From the NCBI GenBank assembly GCA_031178805.1, contig JAPSIJ010000030.1, forward strand, positions 1 through 13,310: 13,310 nt of DNA. Reading direction: 5' to 3'. The translations under genes and the position numbers were made by a program. The stretch comes from Cellulomonas sp. (lineage in GTDB: Bacteria; Actinomycetota; Actinomycetes; Actinomycetales; Cellulomonadaceae). The notes beneath the pieces are model-generated. The model was not told where the DNA came from, searched no databases, and worked only from the letters and a program-made list of their open reading frames with translations. Every line of letters begins with the position of its first letter. Position 1 is the first letter of the stretch. Positions 1 through 7,259 of this stretch are shown in pieces.

Positions 1-887
1 GGCCGCTGCTGGTGTTCGTCGTCGGCCTGTTCCTGGCGATCATCCTGATGGCGCGCAAGGTCAAGGGCGCCATCCTCATCGCCATCGTGACGTCCACGGT
101 GCTCGCGGTGGTCGTCGAGGCGATCGCCAAGGTCGGCGGCCAGACCGACGAGACCGGCGCCGTGGTCAACCCCGGCGGCTGGGAGCTCAACGTCCCGGCC
201 CTGCCGGACAGCGTCGTCGCCGCCCCGGACTTCTCGCTGCTCGGCCAGTTCTCGCTGTTCGGCTCGATCGAGAAGATCGGGATCGTCGCCGTCGTCCTGC
301 TGGTGTTCTCGGTGATGATCGCCGACTTCTTCGACACCATGGGCACGATGGTCGCCGTCGGCGGCGAGGCCGGCCTGCTCGACAAGGGCGGCAACCCGCC
401 GCGCACCAAGCAGATCCTCGTGGTCGACTCCCTGGCCGCCGCGGCCGGCGGCGTCGGCTCCGTGTCGTCCAACACCTCGTACGTCGAGTCCGCCGCGGGC
501 GTCGGCGACGGGGCCCGGACCGGCCTCGCGTCCGTCGTCACCGGCATCGCGTTCCTGCTGGCGACCTTCCTGTCGCCGCTGGTCGAGATGGTGCCGTTCG
601 AGGCAGCCACCCCGGCGCTGGTCGTCGTCGGCTTCCTCATGGTCATGCAGGTGTCCGGCATCGACTGGAAGAACTTCGAGGTCGCCGTCCCCGCGTTCCT
701 CACCATCGTGCTGATGCCGTTCAGCTACTCGATCACCGTCGGCATCGGCGCGGGCGTCATCTCCTACCTCGTCATCAAGGTCGCGGTCGGCAAGATCCGC
801 GCCGTGCACCCGCTGATGTGGGTCGCGGGCGTGCTGTTCGTCGCCTACTTCCTCATCGAGCCGATCAAGGACCTGCTGGGCGTCTGA
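1..887 (+). CDS. NCS2/AzgA-type purine (xanthine/guanine/hypoxanthine) permease, C-terminal part
   Basis: This is the C-terminal 295 residues of an inner-membrane nucleobase:cation symporter. The reading frame is open from base 3, so the start lies outside the window; family members are about 450-500 residues, so roughly the first third is missing. Several hydrophobic helices are visible. The diagnostic block is NTSYVESAAGVGDGARTGL, close to the TSYVESAAGV..GGRTGL signature of the AzgA branch (COG2252) of NCS2 transporters, preceded by the conserved acidic helix segment ADFFDTMGTMV. These proteins take up hypoxanthine, guanine or adenine using the proton gradient. The exact substrate cannot be read from this fragment. 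The gene ends with TGA at 885-887 and is followed by a GC-rich hairpin, so it does not look co-transcribed with ugd. The family call is firm; the substrate is inferred. Confidence 0.9.
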   Translation, partial: PLLVFVVGLFLAIILMARKVKGAILIAIVTSTVLAVVVEAIAKVGGQTDETGAVVNPGGWELNVPALPDSVVAAPDFSLLGQFSLFGSIEKIGIVAVVLLVFSVMIADFFDTMGTMVAVGGEAGLLDKGGNPPRTKQILVVDSLAAAAGGVGSVSSNTSYVESAAGVGDGARTGLASVVTGIAFLLATFLSPLVEMVPFEAATPALVVVGFLMVMQVSGIDWKNFEVAVPAFLTIVLMPFSYSITVGIGAGVISYLVIKVAVGKIRAVHPLMWVAGVLFVAYFLIEPIKDLLGV

Positions 888-902
888 GCCCTCCCGTCCC
901 CA

Positions 903-934
903 CCGGCCGGGCGTCCCGCGGGGCGCCCGGCCGG
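903..934 (+). terminator. GC-rich hairpin after the permease gene
   Basis: An 11-bp perfect inverted repeat (arms 903-913 and 924-934, CCGGCCGGGCG and its complement) encloses a 10-nt loop, 16 nt after the permease stop. There is no T-tract, which is common for actinobacterial hairpin terminators. It separates the permease from ugd on the same strand. Confidence 0.6.
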
Positions 935-946
935 CGTCGTACCCGG

Positions 947-952
947 TAGGTT
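947..952 (+). promoter_or_regulatory. Candidate -10 element for ugd
   Basis: TAGGTT fits the actinobacterial TAnnnT -10 pattern and lies 38 nt before the ugd ATG. No convincing -35 hexamer is visible, because the expected position falls in the preceding hairpin. Weak call. Confidence 0.25.
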
Positions 953-990
953 CGCCCGAGGGGTCCCCGCCGTTCGCCAGAAGGAGCAAC

Positions 991-2316
991 ATGCAGGTCT
1001 CGGTCATCGGGTGCGGCTACCTGGGCGCGGTGCACGCCGCGAGCATGGCCAAGCTCGGCCACACCGTCGTCGGCATCGACGTGGACGCCGCCAAGGTCGC
1101 GCTGCTGTCCTCCGGCACCGCCCCGTTCTACGAGCCCGGCCTGCCCGAGCTGCTGGCCGAGGTCCAGGCCACCGGCCGGCTGGCGTTCTCGACCGACATG
1201 TCCGTCGCCGCGGGCTCCGCGGTGCACTTCCTGTGCGTCGGCACCCCGCAGCAGCACGGCGAGTTCCGCGCCGACCTCACCTACGTCGAGGACGCGTTCG
1301 CCGCCCTGCTGCCGCACGTGCGCCCCGGCGACCTGGTGGTCGGCAAGTCCACCGTCCCGGTCGGCACCGCCGAGTCGCTCGCCGCCCGGCTCGCCGGCAC
1401 CGGCGCCACCCTGGTGTGGAACCCCGAGTTCCTCCGCGAGGGCTTCGCCGTGCAGGACACCCTGCACCCCGACCGCCTGGTCTACGGCCTGCCGACCGAC
1501 GACGAGGGCGTGCCCACCGAGGACGGCGCCCGCGCGCAGAAGATCCTCGACGAGGTGTACGCCGAGCCGCTCGCCGACGACACCCCGCTGGTCGTCACCG
1601 ACTACGCGACCGCCCAGCTGGTGAAGGTCGCGGCGAACAGCTTCCTCGCCACCAAGATCTCGTTCATCAACGCCATGGCCGAGCTGTGCGAGGCGACCGG
1701 CGCGGACGTCACCCGCCTCGCCGACGCCATCGGCTACGACGACCGGATCGGCCGCCGGTTCCTCAACGCCGGCCTCGGGTTCGGCGGCGGCTGCCTGCCC
1801 AAGGACATCCGGGCGTTCATGGCCCGCGCCGGCGAGCTCGGCGTGGACCAGGCGCTGTCCTTCCTCCGAGAGGTCGACGCGATCAACATGCGCCGCCGGG
1901 TGCGCATGGTGGACCTGGCCCGCGAGGTCTGCGGCGGCTCCATCGTCGGCGCGCGGATCGCCGTGCTCGGCGCCGCGTTCAAGCCCGACTCCGACGACAT
2001 CCGGGACTCGCCGGCCCTGTCCGTCGCCGCGCAGATGCAGCTGCAGGGCGCGCACGTCGTCGTCACCGACCCGCAGGCGGTGCCCAACGCGCGCAAGGCG
2101 TGGGCGGGGCTGGCGTTCGCGGCCACCGCGGAGGAGGCCGTCACCGGCGCCGACGTCGTCCTGCTCGCCACCGAGTGGTCCGAGTACCGCGCCCTCGACC
2201 CGGAGACCATCGGGGACCTCGTCGCGCACCGGCGCATCCTCGACGGCCGCAACGTCCTCGACCCCCGCCGCTGGCGCGCCGCGGGCTGGACCTACCGCGC
2301 CCTCGGCCGCCCGTAA
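991..2316 (+). CDS. ugd: UDP-glucose 6-dehydrogenase
   Basis: A cytoplasmic enzyme that oxidises UDP-glucose to UDP-glucuronate with two NAD+, supplying uronic acid for exopolysaccharide or cell-envelope glycans. The 441-residue length is normal for the family. The N-terminal Rossmann fold begins with GCGYLG (residues 7-12). The central block NPEFLREG is the family signature. Catalytic residues are present: Lys212 and Asn216 in KVAANSFLATK, and the nucleophile Cys268 in GFGGGCLPKD. The C-terminal UDP-binding domain carries AAFKPDSDDIRDSPAL. The ATG has a good ribosome binding site, AAGGAG at 981-986. The gene stands alone: a hairpin precedes it and a second hairpin at 2351-2410 separates it from the convergent nuclease gene. 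UDP-glucose versus UDP-mannose or UDP-GlcNAc dehydrogenase specificity is inferred from overall similarity; UDP-glucose is most likely. Confidence 0.95.
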   Translation: MQVSVIGCGYLGAVHAASMAKLGHTVVGIDVDAAKVALLSSGTAPFYEPGLPELLAEVQATGRLAFSTDMSVAAGSAVHFLCVGTPQQHGEFRADLTYVEDAFAALLPHVRPGDLVVGKSTVPVGTAESLAARLAGTGATLVWNPEFLREGFAVQDTLHPDRLVYGLPTDDEGVPTEDGARAQKILDEVYAEPLADDTPLVVTDYATAQLVKVAANSFLATKISFINAMAELCEATGADVTRLADAIGYDDRIGRRFLNAGLGFGGGCLPKDIRAFMARAGELGVDQALSFLREVDAINMRRRVRMVDLAREVCGGSIVGARIAVLGAAFKPDSDDIRDSPALSVAAQMQLQGAHVVVTDPQAVPNARKAWAGLAFAATAEEAVTGADVVLLATEWSEYRALDPETIGDLVAHRRILDGRNVLDPRRWRAAGWTYRALGRP

Positions 2317-2350
2317 CCCGCGCGCGCCTGGCCTGCGCGCCTGGCGTGCG

Positions 2351-2410
2351 CCGAGACTGCAGTAGATGCTCCTTCGATCCGTGCGGAAGGAGCATCTACT
2401 GCAGTCTCGG
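2351..2410. repeat. Perfect 25-bp-stem hairpin at the 3' end of the DUF559 nuclease gene (copy 1)
   Basis: Arms 2351-2375 and 2386-2410 are perfectly complementary over 25 bp around a 10-nt loop (2376-2385). The arm starts CCGAGACTGCAGTAGATGCT. It lies between the convergent ugd and nuclease genes and could act as a bidirectional terminator, although no T-tract follows. Its right arm contains the nuclease gene's last codons and stop: on the minus strand CCG-AGA-CTG-CAG-TAG reads P-R-L-Q-stop. A second, diverged copy with the same arm and loop lengths lies at 3467-3526. Confidence 0.9.
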
Positions 2411-3334
2411 TGAGGCGGCCTGGTCCCGGAGGGCGCGCCGGACCCAGGCGATCGCCCGGTCGGGGTCGCGCAGGACGTCGTCGGCGGTGCACGTGACCGT
2501 GCGCCAGCCCAGCGCCTCGAGGCCCTGCCGGCGCGCGACGTCCCGGCGCCAGGTGCGCGCGTCGGTCCGGTGCACGTCGCCGTCGTACTCCACCGCGACC
2601 CGCAGTTCGGGGTAGGCGAGATCCGGCATCGCCACCACGCCGCCGCCGGGCGCGCGGACGAGCACGTTGACCTCCGGCTCCGGCAGCCCGCCCTCGACCA
2701 GCACCCGGCGCAGGCGGGTCTCCATCGCCGAGTCGGTGCGCGGGCGGACCTGCTCGACGGCGGTCCGCAGCCGCCGCACGCCGCGGGTGCCCGGCGGCAG
2801 CCGCGCGACCGTGCCCCGCAGCCGGTCGAGCGTGCTGACGGCGGACCGTCGACGGAGCAGCGCGTCGCCGGCGACCACGAGCTCGCCGACCGGCAGGCGG
2901 GCGGCGAGCTGCACCCAGGCCAGCTCGGGTGCCAGGACGACCACCCCGTGGGGCAGGCGCAGCGACGGCACGTCCTCCTGCGGGCGGGAGTGGCCGACGA
3001 CGCCGGCCCGCCGGGGCCACGGAACCCCGGGCGGCACCTGCACGTGCAGAGCCCCGTGCGGGTCCGTGCCGAACGGCGCGTCGACGCCGAGGAGCGCGAG
3101 CGCGGTGACGTGGCAGAACACCGCACCTGCCGGGAGCACCGGCAGCACCTCCCGGCACCGGTCGAGCAGCCGGTCGGCCGCGGGCGCCGGGCCGGCGGCG
3201 CGGACGCCGCGCGTCGGTGCTCGGAGGTCCGAGCTGCGCAGCCGGGCCCGGGTCAGGCCCGCCGCGTCGGCCTGCTGCACGGTGAAGGCCGCGCGCGGGA
3301 GGTCGGGAGGGAGCGGTCCGGGTCGTCGGGGCAC
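2396..3334 (-). CDS. AbiEi-like wHTH plus DUF559 (Vsr-like) endonuclease-domain protein
   Basis: With GTG 3334 as start, the protein has 312 residues. Residues 8-45 (FTVQQADAAGLTRARLRSSD followed by a G-V-R-A segment) resemble the winged-helix N-terminus of AbiEi-type type IV antitoxins. Residues 202-302 form a DUF559/Vsr-like PD-(D/E)xK nuclease domain: SAMETRLRRVL with Glu205, Asp238 in MPDLAYPELR, and VEYDGDVH with Glu249 and Asp251, then WRRDVARRQGLEALGWRTV. Such single proteins are common but uncharacterised in actinobacteria; DNA binding plus nuclease activity is inferred. A longer GTG start at 3430 is possible, but it would add a low-complexity Arg/Ala leader. No clear ribosome binding site is visible at either start. 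The stop codon and PRLQ tail lie inside hairpin copy 1, and copy 2 lies about 130 nt upstream of the start, so the gene is bracketed by related hairpins. No toxin or methylase partner is adjacent. Confidence 0.8.
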   Translation of the reverse strand: MPRRPGPLPPDLPRAAFTVQQADAAGLTRARLRSSDLRAPTRGVRAAGPAPAADRLLDRCREVLPVLPAGAVFCHVTALALLGVDAPFGTDPHGALHVQVPPGVPWPRRAGVVGHSRPQEDVPSLRLPHGVVVLAPELAWVQLAARLPVGELVVAGDALLRRRSAVSTLDRLRGTVARLPPGTRGVRRLRTAVEQVRPRTDSAMETRLRRVLVEGGLPEPEVNVLVRAPGGGVVAMPDLAYPELRVAVEYDGDVHRTDARTWRRDVARRQGLEALGWRTVTCTADDVLRDPDRAIAWVRRALRDQAASPRLQ

Positions 3335-3466
3335 GCCCGCAGCGTCCCGCGCGGCGCGCCACGCGTGTGCCCACGCGTCGCACCCCTGGGGACGACCCCC
3401 GGCGCGCCGCCCCTGTGGACGCCTCGCCACCCGCCCCCGCTGCCACCCGCCCCCGGGCTCGCCGCG

Positions 3467-3526
3467 CCGAGAGTGCAGAAGATGCTGCCTCGGCAGGGTC
3501 GGAAGCAGCGTCTTCTGCAGTCTCGG
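3467..3526. repeat. Imperfect 25-bp-stem hairpin upstream of the DUF559 nuclease gene (copy 2)
   Basis: Arms 3467-3491 and 3502-3526 pair over 25 positions, with one G-G mismatch, one C-A mismatch and one G-T wobble, around a 10-nt loop (3492-3501). Arm and loop lengths are identical to copy 1 at 2351-2410, and 22 of 25 arm bases match it (comparing the right arms). At arm positions 13 and 21 the two copies differ but both stay paired, i.e. compensatory changes. It sits between two divergent genes, where a terminator would not be expected. Confidence 0.85.
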
Positions 3527-3550
3527 CGGAGGTGGGGCGCGGGAGCGGGT

Positions 3551-3580
3551 TTTGTTAGCGGGGGTAATGAGTTAGGGTAA
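3551..3580 (+). promoter_or_regulatory. Candidate marR promoter with direct-repeat operator
   Basis: This is a locally AT-richer stretch. -35 TTTGTT (3551-3556) and -10 TAGGGT (3573-3578) are separated by 16 nt. The start point would fall at or next to the ATG at 3586, so the mRNA may be leaderless or nearly so. Two imperfect direct copies overlap the promoter: GTTAGCGGGGGTAA (3554-3567) and GTTAGGGTAA (3571-3580). They are plausible sites for autoregulation by the MarR protein. Inference from sequence only. Confidence 0.4.
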
Positions 3581-3585
3581 GGATC

Positions 3586-4023
3586 ATGTCCTCCCTGCTC
3601 GACTCGTCGGCCTCCGTGCTCGCGGGGGAGCTGCGGGTGGCGCTCGCGAAGTCGACGCGCCGGATCCGCTCCCGCCGCGGCAGCGCGGACCTGCCCGACC
3701 CGCAGTTCAACGTGCTCGCGATCCTGCTGCGCGAGGGGCCGCTGAGCCCAGGCGCGCTGGCCGACGCCGAGCACGTGCAGCCGCCGTCGATGACCCGCAC
3801 GGTGAACGCCCTGGTGGCGCTCGGGTTCGTCGCGAAGTCCGAGCACCCGACGGACGGGCGGCAGGTCGTCGTCAGCCTCACGGACGCGGGGGAGGCCGAG
3901 GTCCGGGAGACCCGCCGCCGCCGGGACGCGTGGCTCGCCGACCAGCTCGGCACCCTCACCGACGACGAGCGCCGGACGCTGGCCGAGGCCGCCGTGCTGC
4001 TGCGCCGGATCGCGGCGGGGTGA
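3586..4023 (+). CDS. MarR family transcriptional regulator
   Basis: A 145-residue winged helix-turn-helix regulator of normal MarR length. Residues about 38-75 carry the helix-turn-helix (FNVLAILLREGPLSPGALAD then VQPPSMTRTVNALVALGFV). The wing follows, with the typical D-x-R turn at PTDGRQVVVSLTDAG (Asp90, Arg92). The N- and C-terminal helices would form the dimer interface. The ATG at 3586 is preceded by AAGGATC, which is very close for a ribosome binding site, or the transcript is leaderless. The MFS exporter gene starts 4 nt after this stop, so the two form an operon; the usual arrangement is a local repressor of its own operon that responds to a small molecule exported by the transporter. 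The ligand is unknown. Confidence 0.9.
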   Translation: MSSLLDSSASVLAGELRVALAKSTRRIRSRRGSADLPDPQFNVLAILLREGPLSPGALADAEHVQPPSMTRTVNALVALGFVAKSEHPTDGRQVVVSLTDAGEAEVRETRRRRDAWLADQLGTLTDDERRTLAEAAVLLRRIAAG

Positions 4024-4027
4024 GGCG

Positions 4028-5353
4028 GTGAGCGCCACGTTCGCGTCGCTGCGCGTCTTCAACTACCGCCTGTGGTTCGCCGGGGCGCTGGTCGCCAACG
4101 TCGGCACCTGGATGCAGCGGGTCGCGCAGGACTGGCTGGTGCTGACCGACCTGTCCGACGACTCGGGCCTGGCGGTCGGCATCACCACGGCCCTGCAGTT
4201 CGCCCCGACGCTGCTGCTGTCCGCGTGGGCCGGCGTGCTCGCCGACCGGGTGAACCGCCGCAAGCTGCTGATGATCACCCAGGGCGCGCAGGGGGTGCTC
4301 GCCCTCGGGCTGGGTGCGCTGGTGCTGTCCGGGCACGCGCAGCTGTGGCACGTGTACCTGTTCGCCCTCGCGCTCGGCGCGGTCGCGGCGCTGGACCAGC
4401 CGGTGCGGCAGACGTTCGTCGCGGAGCTGGTGCCGGCGACCGGGCTGTCGAACGCGGTGGGGCTGAACAGCACGTCGTTCAACGCGGCGCGGCTGATCGG
4501 CCCGGGCCTGGCGGGGCTGCTGATCGCGGCGGTCGGCACCGGGTGGGTGTTCGTGATCAACGGGGTGTCGTTCGCCGCGACGATCCTCGCGCTGGTGCTG
4601 ATGCGCACCTCCGAGCTGCACCCGATGCCGGTGGCGCCGCGGGGCCGGGGGCAGATCCGCGAGGGCGTCCGGTACGTGCGGGGCCGCAGCGACATCCTGG
4701 TGATCATGGCCGTGATCTGCGTGGTGTCCACGTTCGGCCTGAACTTCCAGATGACGAGCGCCCTGATGGCCCGCGCGGAGTTCGGCAAGGGGGCGGGGGA
4801 GTACGGGATCCTCGGCTCGGTGCTGGCGATCGGCTCGCTCGCCGGGGCGCTGCTGGCCGCGCGCCGGGAGCGGCCGCGGGTGCGGCTGGTGATCGGCGCG
4901 GCGTTCGCGTTCGGGGTGGCGACGGGCGTGCAGGCGCTGATGCCGACGTACACGTCCTACGCGATCGCGTGCATCCCGGTGGGCCTGGCGTCGCTGACGA
5001 TGCTCACGGCGGCGAACACCACGATCCAGATGTCGACGGACCCGACCGTCCGCGGCCGGGTGATGTCGCTCTACATGATCGTCATGCTCGGCGCGACGCC
5101 GGTGGGGTCCCCGATCGTCGGCTGGATCGGCGAGACGTTCGGCCCGCGGTGGTCGATCGGCATCGGGTCGATCACCGCCCTGCTGGTGTCGGCGGTCGCG
5201 GCGCTGTGGGCGAAGAAGGCGTGGCGGGTGCAGCTGCGGTACCACGTGCTGGCGCGGCCCCACCTCGAGGTGGTGCACCCCGAGGTGCCGACCCCGGGAC
5301 GGGCGGCGGACCAGGTCGCCGCGCGGGAGGCGGCCGACACCGCCGCCTCCTGA
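4028..5353 (+). CDS. MFS exporter, EntS/MFS_3-like
   Basis: A 441-residue major facilitator superfamily permease of the EntS-like/MFS_3 type, an inner-membrane proton-coupled efflux transporter with about 12 predicted helices. The N-terminus ASLRVFNYRLWFAGALVANV followed by GTWMQRVAQDWLVL is typical of this subfamily. The loop 2-3 motif A appears as GVLADRVNRRKLL, and DQPVRQTFVAELV with NAVGLNSTSFNAARLIGPGL is another subfamily hallmark. GTG 4028 starts 4 nt after the marR stop, indicating translational coupling in one operon. The soluble C-terminal tail (about 35 residues) is charged and poorly conserved. Homologues export siderophores, macrolides or other drugs, but the substrate here cannot be assigned; regulation by the upstream MarR protein is inferred. 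Confidence 0.9.
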   Translation: MSATFASLRVFNYRLWFAGALVANVGTWMQRVAQDWLVLTDLSDDSGLAVGITTALQFAPTLLLSAWAGVLADRVNRRKLLMITQGAQGVLALGLGALVLSGHAQLWHVYLFALALGAVAALDQPVRQTFVAELVPATGLSNAVGLNSTSFNAARLIGPGLAGLLIAAVGTGWVFVINGVSFAATILALVLMRTSELHPMPVAPRGRGQIREGVRYVRGRSDILVIMAVICVVSTFGLNFQMTSALMARAEFGKGAGEYGILGSVLAIGSLAGALLAARRERPRVRLVIGAAFAFGVATGVQALMPTYTSYAIACIPVGLASLTMLTAANTTIQMSTDPTVRGRVMSLYMIVMLGATPVGSPIVGWIGETFGPRWSIGIGSITALLVSAVAALWAKKAWRVQLRYHVLARPHLEVVHPEVPTPGRAADQVAAREAADTAAS

Positions 5354-5381
5354 GCCGCCGGGTGAACTTCGCCGCAGCACT

Positions 5382-5413
5382 TGTCCAATATGTCCGGTAT
5401 GTCACGCTCGGAC
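5382..5413 (+). promoter_or_regulatory. Triple 9-bp direct repeat and GTCCG/CGGAC dyad at the DUF4012 gene start
   Basis: Three head-to-tail 9-nt units TGTCCAATA, TGTCCGGTA and TGTCACGCT occupy 5382-5408. GTCCG (5392-5396) and CGGAC (5409-5413) form an inverted pair with 12 nt between, ending one base before the ATG at 5415. A candidate -10, CAATAT (5386-5391), overlaps the first repeat. The stretch is AT-rich relative to its surroundings. A closely similar element lies upstream of the LAVTG surface-protein gene at 7336-7358. Likely a shared operator or activator site; the binding protein is unknown. Confidence 0.5.
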
Positions 5414-5414
5414 G

Positions 5415-7208
5415 ATGGCAGTCCGACGGCGGGTGCTCATCGTCCTGGCGATCCTGGCCGGCGGTGCGCTCCTGGCCGGCGGCTGGCTCGCCGTGCGCGT
5501 CGCCCAGGCGGCCGGCGCGCTGCAGGACCTGCAGGCGGCGGTCGACGGCGCGCGGCCGGAGATCGACGCGCTGGACGTCCCGGCCCTCGAGGCCCGGCTG
5601 CCCGCCGTGCAGGACGCGGCGGCCCGCGCGGCGTCGGCGTCCGGCGACCCGGTGTGGTCGCTCGCGACGCACCTGCCCGTGGTGGGCGACGACCTCACCG
5701 CGGTCCGGGCGGTCGCGACGGCTGCCGACGACCTCGCCCACGACGCCGCCCCCGACCTGCTGGCCGCCGCCGCGCTGCTGACCGGCGGCCCCGGTGCCGA
5801 CGGCGCCGCCGCGACCGCCCGCCCGGTGCCCGCCGGCTGGGTCGACCTCGCGCCGCTGTCCGCCGCCGCGCCGGCCGCCGCCCGCGCCGCCGCGGTGGTC
5901 GACACGCTCCGCGCCGACCTGGCCCCGATCGACGCCGCCGGGCTCACCGGGCGGGTGGCCGGGCCGGTGGCGGAGCTGCAGGACGGCCTCGACGGGTCCG
6001 CGCCGGCGCTCGCGGCCGCCCGGGACCTCGCCGACGTGCTGCCGGCGATGCTGGGCGCCGACGCCCCGCGGACGTACCTGCTGCTGTCCCTGAACCCGGC
6101 CGAGCTGCGCGCGCAGGGCGGCATCGTCGGCGCGGTGGCGGTGCTGCGCGCGAGCGACGGGGCCGTCGGGCTGGTGGGCCAGCGCAGCACCGCCGACCTG
6201 CCCGAGCTGCCCGCGCCGGCGCTGCCGCTGACCGACGGGGAGCGGGCGCTGCACGGCGACCGGCTCGGCCGCTGGGTGCAGGACACGGTGCTGACCCCGG
6301 ACTTCCCGCGGGCCGCCGAGCTCGCCGCGGCGTTCTGGACCGCGTCCACCGGCGAGCCGGTGGACGGGGTGCTCGCCACGGACCCGGTCGTCGTCGCGGA
6401 CCTGCTCGCCGCCACGGGCCGGACGGTCGAGGCGGGCGGGCAGGCACTGTCGGGCGACACGCTGCTGCGGGCGCTGCTCCGGGACGCGTACCTGGCCTAC
6501 GGGGACCCCCGGGCGGGCGACGCCTTCTACGCCGCGGTGGCGACGGCGGTGTTCGGGGTGGTGCGGGACGCCGCCGCGGACCCGGCGGCCGCGCGGGCGG
6601 CGGTCACCACGGCGGGGTCGGCGCTCGCGGAGCGGCGGGTGGCGGCCTGGTCGGCGCACCCCGCGGAGCAGGCGCGGCTGGCCGCCTCGGCGGTGGGCGG
6701 CGCGTTCCTCACCGGCGCCCCGCCGACGCCCGCGGGGGACGCCGGGGGAGCGGTCGGCGTCTTCCTCGACGACGCGACCGCGGGCAAGCTCGGCTACGAC
6801 CTCACGGCGACGGTGACCGTCGCGATCGCCGGGTGCGGGACGCCCGGACCGACGGCCGAGGTGCGGCTGCGGCTCGACTACGCGCCGCCCGCCGACGTCG
6901 CGGCGTACCCGGCGCAGGTGCTCGGCGACGGCGGCTCCGGCCTGCCGCCGGGGTGGCTCGCGACGAACGTGGCGTTCTACGGGCCGCGGGACGCGCGGCT
7001 CGGCGAGGTCCGCCGGGACGGCACCGTGGTCGGCGGGCAGAGCGTGCGCGAGGCGCGGCGGGACGTGGCCGTCCTGACCTCCCGGCTGGCCCCCGGCACG
7101 GGGGAGGAGTACACCGTCGCCGTGCCCGCGCCGGGCGGCGCGCTGACCGTCTGGACGACCCCGACGCTGACCGGTCCGGGGTTCGTCACGGCGGCCTGCC
7201 CCGGCTGA
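5415..7208 (+). CDS. DUF4012 domain-containing membrane-anchored protein
   Basis: A 597-residue Ala/Asp-rich protein with an N-terminal transmembrane anchor (about residues 5-27, after a short RRR segment), so most of it should be extracytoplasmic. The first 200 residues are mostly helical, with WSLATHLPVVGDDLTAVRAV as in DUF4012 proteins. The core DUF4012 region (about residues 215-350) has RTYLLLSLNPAELRAQGGIV followed by a G-rich strand, matching the family motif of an L-L-x-N-x-A-E-x-R-x-x-GG type. The biochemical function is unknown; family members often lie in actinobacterial exopolysaccharide loci, sometimes with LytR-CpsA-Psr-like proteins, suggesting a role in surface glycan assembly. 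No ribosome binding site precedes the ATG at 5415, and the repeat element abuts it, so a short leader or leaderless mRNA is plausible; GTG at 5433 is an alternative start. Only 61 nt separate it from the MFS gene, but the promoter-like element suggests independent transcription. Confidence 0.85.
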   Translation: MAVRRRVLIVLAILAGGALLAGGWLAVRVAQAAGALQDLQAAVDGARPEIDALDVPALEARLPAVQDAAARAASASGDPVWSLATHLPVVGDDLTAVRAVATAADDLAHDAAPDLLAAAALLTGGPGADGAAATARPVPAGWVDLAPLSAAAPAAARAAAVVDTLRADLAPIDAAGLTGRVAGPVAELQDGLDGSAPALAAARDLADVLPAMLGADAPRTYLLLSLNPAELRAQGGIVGAVAVLRASDGAVGLVGQRSTADLPELPAPALPLTDGERALHGDRLGRWVQDTVLTPDFPRAAELAAAFWTASTGEPVDGVLATDPVVVADLLAATGRTVEAGGQALSGDTLLRALLRDAYLAYGDPRAGDAFYAAVATAVFGVVRDAAADPAAARAAVTTAGSALAERRVAAWSAHPAEQARLAASAVGGAFLTGAPPTPAGDAGGAVGVFLDDATAGKLGYDLTATVTVAIAGCGTPGPTAEVRLRLDYAPPADVAAYPAQVLGDGGSGLPPGWLATNVAFYGPRDARLGEVRRDGTVVGGQSVREARRDVAVLTSRLAPGTGEEYTVAVPAPGGALTVWTTPTLTGPGFVTAACPG

Positions 7209-7259
7209 CGGGCCCGTCCCCGCAGGTCACCGCCCCGCCGTGCCCGCATGCCCGGTTTG

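Noticed and set aside
2351..2410. Hairpin copy 1 as an ordinary terminator only
   Set aside because: Termination is plausible here, but the related copy in a divergent region, the missing T-tract and the compensatory differences are not explained by termination alone.
865..3126. A 753-codon open frame antisense to ugd and overlapping the nuclease gene
   Set aside because: Its product is Arg/Gly/Val-rich low-complexity sequence without any domain, typical of antisense frames in very GC-rich DNA; ugd on the other strand has full catalytic motifs.
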